A DNA stretch of 64,000 nt, taken from assembly GCF_024519315.1 (NCBI RefSeq), contig NZ_JANIIC010000001.1, positions 248,001-312,000 on the forward strand. The letters run 5' to 3'. The translations under genes and the position numbers were made by a program. The notes below the pieces were generated by a model. The model made no database searches. It saw only the letters and a list, made by a program, of their open reading frames with translations, and had not been told where the DNA came from. Source of the stretch: Streptomyces malaysiensis subsp. samsunensis (GTDB taxonomy: Bacteria; Actinomycetota; Actinomycetes; Streptomycetales; Streptomycetaceae). Positions 59,426 to 64,000 of this stretch are shown here, one piece after another (position 1 is the stretch's first letter; each line of letters starts with the position of its first letter).

Positions 59426-62400
59426 TCAGGAGATCCCGAATTCCTTGCCGATGAAGTCGAAGAGGTCGTCGTCCGTGGCGGACTCCAGCTCCTCGGCGAC
59501 TCCGGCGCCGTCTTCCGGTCCTCGGTTGTCATTCCATTGCGCGAGCAACGCCTGAAGCCGCGCGGTGATCCTGCTCCGGTCCTCGTCGTCCGGGGTGGCT
59601 CCGGCCAGGGACTTCTCCAGCCCGTCGAGCTCCGCGAGCAGCGAGGTGACCGCCGAGGCGTCGTCCGGCAGAATCTCGCCGCGCAGATACTCGACCAGTG
59701 CGTTAGGCGTCGGATAGTCGAAGACCAGCGTCGCCGGGAGCCGGACTCCGGTGGTCGCGTTCAGACGGTTGCGCAGCTCGACCGCGGTCAGCGAGTCGAA
59801 GCCGACCTCGCTGAACGAGCGGGCCGGGTCGACCGTCTCCGGGCCCGGGTAGCCGAGGACGGCCGCCACCTGGGTGCACACCAGCTCCAGCAGCACCTCC
59901 CCGCGCTCGGGGTCCGAGAGCCCGGCGAGCCGCTCCCGCAGCGCCTCCGCACCGGCCGCGGCGGCCGCCGCGGACTCGGCCGCGCGGCGGGCCGGGGCCC
60001 GCACCAGACCGCGGAAGAGCGCCGGGAGCATGCCGCTGCCCGCCTGTGCCCTGAGCGCGGCCATGTCCAGCGGCAGCGGTACGAGCAGGGGCTCGTCCGA
60101 GCCCTGTACGGCGTCGAACAGCTCCAGGCCGCTCTCGGCCGTGAGCACACCGACCCCGCCGCGCCGGATACGGGCGATCTCGGCCTCGTCCAGCTCACCG
60201 CCCATGCCTCCGGCCACCGACCACAGCCCCCATGCGAGGGAGGTGGCGGGCAGACCGTTGGCCCGGCGGTGCTGGGCGAGGGCGTCCAGGAAGGCGTTGG
60301 CCGCCGCGTAGTTGCCCTGGCCCGGACCGCCGAAGACGCCGGAGGCGGAGGAGAACAGGATGAACGCGGACAGGTCCGCGTCCTGGGTCAGCTCGTGGAG
60401 GTTCCACGCCGCGTGTGCCTTCGGGCGGGCCACGGTGGCCATGCGCTCGGGGGTGAGGGAGGCGATCACACCGTCGTCCAGGACGCCTGCCGTGTGGACC
60501 ACGGCGGTGAGGGGGTGGTCGGCGGGGATGGCCGCCAGGGTCTTGGCGAGCGTCTTCCTGTCGGCCGCGTCGCAGGCCGCCCAGCGGGGGTCCGCGCCCA
60601 GCTCGCGTAGCTCGGTGGTGAGTTCGGCGGCGCCCGGGGCGGTTTCGCCTCGGCGGCTGAGGAGCAGGAGGTGGCGTACGCCGTGCTCGGCCACCAGGTG
60701 GCGCGCGAAGAGCGCGCCCAGCGTGCCACTGGCACCGGTGACCAGGACGGTGCCCTCGGGGTCGAGCGCGGGGGTCTCCTGGTCCGTCGCCACGGTGGCC
60801 CGTGCCAGCCTTGGCGCCTTGACGGCGCCGTCGCGGATGGCCAGCTGGGGTTCGCCTGTGGCCAGGGCGGTGGCCAGGGTCTGCCGCGGGTCGTCCTTGC
60901 CGTCGGTGTCCACCAGGACGATGCGGTCCGGGTTCTCCGCCTGGGCGGAGCGGGCCAGGCCCCAGATGGCGGCTTGGGCCGGGTCGACGTCGGATGTGTC
61001 CGGACCAGTACTCACGGCTCCCGTGGTCAGCAGGACCAGACGCGAGTCCGCGAAGCGGTCTTCGGTCAGCCACTTCTGGAGGAGGGCCAGGGTGTGGGTG
61101 GTGGCCTGGTGCGCCGTGTCGGCGGGCGAGGGGCTTTCCCCAGTCCCGCCCCTTCCCGCAGCATCGATATGCGGCTCCGCCGCGTGGAGGGGCTCCGCCC
61201 CTTGAACCCCACCGGGGCTCCGCCCCGGACCCCGGTCCTCAATCGCCGGACGGGCTTGGTTTGCCGGACGGGCTTGGTTTGCCAGGTCGGCCACGACGTA
61301 TTCCGGGTGCCGCGTGCCGGAGGCGATCGCCTCCGCCAGCGCGTCCAGATCGGCGTAGGCCGGGAGGTCCAGGGTGTCGGGGCCCACTGCCGCCCAGTGG
61401 TTGGGGGTCACCTCGGTGGACTGGGCCGGGACCGGGGTCCAGTCCAGGCGGAAGAGGGAGTCGGAGGGGCTGCTCGCGCGGGCCGCGCCGAGTTGGTCGG
61501 CGGAGATCGTGCGGAGGGCCAGGCCCTCGACCGATGCCACCGGGGCGCCCGTCGTGTCGGCCAGCTCCAGGGTCACCGTGCCTGTGGCCGTGCCACCCAG
61601 CCGCACGCGTAGGGCCGAAGCGCCCACCGCGTGCAGGGAGACTCCGCTCCAGGAGAAGGGCAGGCGGCCCTGGCCGTTGCCCTCTTCGGCCGCGCTCAGG
61701 CCCAGTGCGTGGAGCGCCGCGTCCAGCAGCGCCGGGTGGAGCCCGAACGCCCCCGCGTCGGACTTGCGGTCCTCCGGCAGCCGTACCTCGGCGAACACCT
61801 CGTCCTCGCGCCGCCAGGCGGCGGTCAGGCCCTGGAAGACCGGGCCGTAGTCGAAGCCCGCCTCCGCCAGGCCCTCGTACAGGCCGTCAGTGTCGATGCG
61901 CTCCACCTCGGCGGGCGGCCAGGCGCTCAGGTCGAACGAACTCTCCACCATGCCCGCCGCCAAGGCGCCCGTGGCGTGGCGCAGCCACGGTTCGTCGGCG
62001 GGGGCGCCCTCGGCGCGGGAGTGCAGGGTCAACGCGCGGCGGCCGGTGTCGTCGGGCGCGGCGAGCGAGAGCCGCAGCTGGACGGCGCCCTGGTCGGGCA
62101 CGATCAGCGGGGCTTCCAGGGTCAGTTCGTCCAGGCGGTCGCAGCCCGCGTGGTCCCCGGCGCGGAGCGCCAGTTCCACGAAGGCGGTGCCGGGCAGCAG
62201 CACCGTGCCCATCACCGCGTGGTCGGCCAGCCAGGGCTGGGTCTGGAGGGAGAGCCGTCCGGTGAAGGCGATGCCGTCCGAGTCGGGCAGTTCCACGGCG
62301 GCGCCGAGCAGCGGGTGGCCCGCCGCGTGCAGGCCGATGGCGGTGGCGTCACCGCCGACCGGCCCGGCGTCCAGCCAGAACGAGCGGCGCTGGAAGGCGT

Positions 62401-64000
62401 ACGTCGGCAGGTCGACAAGACCGGGTCCGTACGGGGCGAACAGCGCCGTGAAGTCCACGGCCGCGCCCCGGACATGGGCGGTGCCGACCGCCGTGAGCAG
62501 CGTCTCGGCCTCCGGACGGCCGCCGCGCAGGGCGGCGGCGAAGGAGCCGCCGTCCTCGGTGACGCAGTCCTGCGCCATCGCGGTCAGCACCCCGTCCGGG
62601 CCCAGTTCGACGTAGGTGGTGACGCCCTGGGCCTCCAGGGTGCGCACACCGTCCAGGAAGCGGACGGCCTCGCGGACGTGGCGCACCCAGAAGTCGGCGG
62701 TCGTGATCTCCTCTGCGGAGACCACGGCACCGGTCAGGTTGGAGACGATCGGGATGCGCGGGGCCTCGTAGGCCAGGCCCTGCGCGACCTCCCGGAAGGC
62801 GTCCAGCATGCCGTCCATATGGGGCGAGTGGAACGCGTGGCTCACGGTGAGCCGCTTGGTCTTACGGCCCTCCGCCTCGAAGGCCGCCGCGACCTCCAGC
62901 GCCGCGTCCTCGTCGCCCGCGACCACGACCGAGGTCGGGCCGTTGACGGCCGCGATGCTCACGCGCTTGCCCAGCCGCGGGGTCACCTCGTCCTCGGACG
63001 CCTGGACGGCGATCATCGCGCCACCGGCGGGCAGCCGCTGCATCAACCGCCCGCGCGCGGCCACCAGCTTCGCCGCGTCGGCGAGCGAGAGCACACCGGC
63101 CACATGGGCGGCGGCCAGTTCGCCGATGGAGTGGCCGGACAGGAAGTCCGGCCGCACGCCCCAGGTCTCCACCAGCCGGAACAGCGCCACCTCGATGGCG
63201 AACAGCGCGGGCTGGGTGAATCCGGTCCGGTCCAGCTCCTCGGCGTCGTCCCCGAACACCACGGTCTTCAGCGGCCGCATCAGATGCGGGTCCAGCGCGT
63301 CGCAGACCGTGTCGAGCGCCTCGGCGAACGCCGGGTAGGCGTCGTAGAGCTCGCGGCCCATGCCGAGCCGCTGGCTGCCCTGGCCGGTGAACAGGACGGC
63401 CAGCTTGCCGCCCTCGGCCACCGCGCCCTCGACCAGCCCGGTGGCGGTGCGGCCGTCGGCGAGGGCGTCGAGACCGGCCAGGAAGCCGTCCCGGTCGGCG
63501 GCGACGAGCGTCGCCCGGTGCTCGAAGGGCACCCGGGAGGCGGCCAGGGAGTGGCCGATCCCGGCGAGGGACAGCTCGGGGTGGTCGGCCACATGGGCGC
63601 GGAGCCGGGCCCCCTGGGCGCGCAGCGCCTCGGGGGTCTTGGCGGACAGCACCCATGGGAGAACGGGCGGCTGGGCGGCCGGAAGCGCGGGGGCCTCGGC
63701 CGGTTCGGGCTCCGGCGCCTGCTCGATGATGGTGTGCGCGTTGGTGCCGCTCATGCCGAAGGAGGAGATACCGGCCCGGCGCGGACGCCCGGTCTCCGGC
63801 CACTCCCGCGCCTCGCTCAGCAGCGACACCGCACCCGACTCCCAGTCCACATGCGGCGACGGCTCATCGATGTGCAGCGACTTCGGCAGCACACCGTGCC
63901 GCATCGCCAGCACCATCTTGATGATGCCCGCGACACCGGCGGCGGCCTGGGTGTGACCGAAGTTCGACTTGATCGACCCCAGCCACAGCGGCTGATCCGC
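59426..64000 (-). CDS. Type I modular PKS, C-terminal module KS-AT-DH-KR-ACP (N-terminus outside window)
   Basis: The frame is open through the right edge; at 63917-64000 it reads the KS segment [20 protein letters not shown]. Visible parts in order: end of a KS ([11 protein letters not shown]), AT with [12 protein letters not shown] and HAFHSPHMD (malonyl), DH with [10 protein letters not shown] and HPALLDA, KR with HTAGVLDDG (B-type) and intact Ser/Tyr, ACP ([10 protein letters not shown]) and a C-terminal docking tail of about 80 residues ending [11 protein letters not shown]. The next PKS starts 62 bp after its stop, so it directly precedes the terminal protein in the operon and should hand its chain to that docking helix. 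It also carries the repeat-derived insert in its KR region. Confidence 0.95.
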   Translation of the reverse strand, partial: ADQPLWLGSIKSNFGHTQAAAGVAGIIKMVLAMRHGVLPKSLHIDEPSPHVDWESGAVSLLSEAREWPETGRPRRAGISSFGMSGTNAHTIIEQAPEPEPAEAPALPAAQPPVLPWVLSAKTPEALRAQGARLRAHVADHPELSLAGIGHSLAASRVPFEHRATLVAADRDGFLAGLDALADGRTATGLVEGAVAEGGKLAVLFTGQGSQRLGMGRELYDAYPAFAEALDTVCDALDPHLMRPLKTVVFGDDAEELDRTGFTQPALFAIEVALFRLVETWGVRPDFLSGHSIGELAAAHVAGVLSLADAAKLVAARGRLMQRLPAGGAMIAVQASEDEVTPRLGKRVSIAAVNGPTSVVVAGDEDAALEVAAAFEAEGRKTKRLTVSHAFHSPHMDGMLDAFREVAQGLAYEAPRIPIVSNLTGAVVSAEEITTADFWVRHVREAVRFLDGVRTLEAQGVTTYVELGPDGVLTAMAQDCVTEDGGSFAAALRGGRPEAETLLTAVGTAHVRGAAVDFTALFAPYGPGLVDLPTYAFQRRSFWLDAGPVGGDATAIGLHAAGHPLLGAAVELPDSDGIAFTGRLSLQTQPWLADHAVMGTVLLPGTAFVELALRAGDHAGCDRLDELTLEAPLIVPDQGAVQLRLSLAAPDDTGRRALTLHSRAEGAPADEPWLRHATGALAAGMVESSFDLSAWPPAEVERIDTDGLYEGLAEAGFDYGPVFQGLTAAWRREDEVFAEVRLPEDRKSDAGAFGLHPALLDAALHALGLSAAEEGNGQGRLPFSWSGVSLHAVGASALRVRLGGTATGTVTLELADTTGAPVASVEGLALRTISADQLGAARASSPSDSLFRLDWTPVPAQSTEVTPNHWAAVGPDTLDLPAYADLDALAEAIASGTRHPEYVVADLANQARPANQARPAIEDRGPGRSPGGVQGAEPLHAAEPHIDAAGRGGTGESPSPADTAHQATTHTLALLQKWLTEDRFADSRLVLLTTGAVSTGPDTSDVDPAQAAIWGLARSAQAENPDRIVLVDTDGKDDPRQTLATALATGEPQLAIRDGAVKAPRLARATVATDQETPALDPEGTVLVTGASGTLGALFARHLVAEHGVRHLLLLSRRGETAPGAAELTTELRELGADPRWAACDAADRKTLAKTLAAIPADHPLTAVVHTAGVLDDGVIASLTPERMATVARPKAHAAWNLHELTQDADLSAFILFSSASGVFGGPGQGNYAAANAFLDALAQHRRANGLPATSLAWGLWSVAGGMGGELDEAEIARIRRGGVGVLTAESGLELFDAVQGSDEPLLVPLPLDMAALRAQAGSGMLPALFRGLVRAPARRAAESAAAAAAGAEALRERLAGLSDPERGEVLLELVCTQVAAVLGYPGPETVDPARSFSEVGFDSLTAVELRNRLNATTGVRLPATLVFDYPTPNALVEYLRGEILPDDASAVTSLLAELDGLEKSLAGATPDDEDRSRITARLQALLAQWNDNRGPEDGAGVAEELESATDDDLFDFIGKEFGIS
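61122..61283. repeat. Intergenic-type palindromic repeat inserted in frame in KR region, copy B
   Basis: The first 145 bp match copy A (55333-55477) except at a handful of positions. It then repeats gccggacgggcttggttt once more, which gives the peptide duplication [12 protein letters not shown]. The site within the KR structural region is the same as for copy A. Confidence 0.9.

Noticed and set aside
1..64000. CRISPR arrays and rRNA genes
   Set aside because: No regularly spaced direct repeats with unique spacers and no rRNA sequence were seen; the repeats found are short tandem, dispersed palindromic or PKS-module duplications.

Overview
High-GC actinobacterial chromosome, almost certainly Streptomyces. 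Third-codon G/C bias is strong, GTG starts are frequent, and several markers are typical of the genus: a dynamin-like GTPase pair next to a second SSB, an XRE/DUF397 regulator pair, a LAL-type LuxR regulator and type I modular PKS genes. No species can be named from the sequence.

Layout. (1) 1-20.4 kb is mostly housekeeping or semi-core. It holds a secreted thioester-domain protein cut by the left edge, the sporulation-linked ssbB/dynB/dynA group, tRNA-Arg(TCT), a Phd-type/PIN toxin-antitoxin pair, VOC proteins, a truncated SDR, a cytochrome oxidase subunit I paralogue, a Spo0M-like gene with an unusual TTA-codon repeat, a KhtTU-like cation antiporter pair, a zinc alcohol dehydrogenase, an orphan MbtH, a ureohydrolase, a crcB-DUF190-crcB fluoride operon and a LysR regulator. 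(2) 20.6-33.4 kb is one arm of a polyketide gene cluster: sulfotransferase, large LuxR activator, FAD amino-acid monooxygenase, a decayed IS, an acyl-CoA ligase with a degenerate type II thioesterase, an ABC exporter pair and a discrete acyltransferase. (3) 33.5-42.3 kb is an accessory block of three TetR regulators (each with a candidate palindromic operator), SDRs, a hydrolase, a glycosyltransferase, a truncated ABC exporter, an XRE/DUF397 unit and an IS remnant. (4) 42.4-64 kb is the 3' end of a modular PKS read leftward: a complete three-module protein ending in a thioesterase, and the C-terminal module of the protein before it. The assembly line continues past the right edge.

How the genes fit. 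The monooxygenase, acyl-CoA ligase and discrete acyltransferase match the route by which guanidinobutyrate-primed polyketides (azalomycin F, clethramycin/mediomycin, ECO-02301 types) turn arginine into a 4-guanidinobutyryl starter. The last four modules seen all carry KR and DH, and the final AT is methylmalonyl-type, so the predicted carboxyl end is a 2-methyl-2,4,6,8-tetraenoyl chain released by the TE. The sulfotransferase and the nearby ureohydrolase could sulfate the product and unmask an amine, as in the clethramycin/mediomycin family. This product assignment is inference. The expected 4-guanidinobutyramide amidase and the loading module are not in the window.

Most striking sequence observations: a 145-bp intergenic-type palindromic repeat sits in frame inside the KR region of two different PKS genes; three 18-bp repeats at the end of a Spo0M gene carry most of a cluster of seven TTA codons in 22; the cluster's type II thioesterase has lost both its catalytic Ser and His; and the methylmalonyl AT of the last module has sharp heterologous boundaries, like a natural AT swap.
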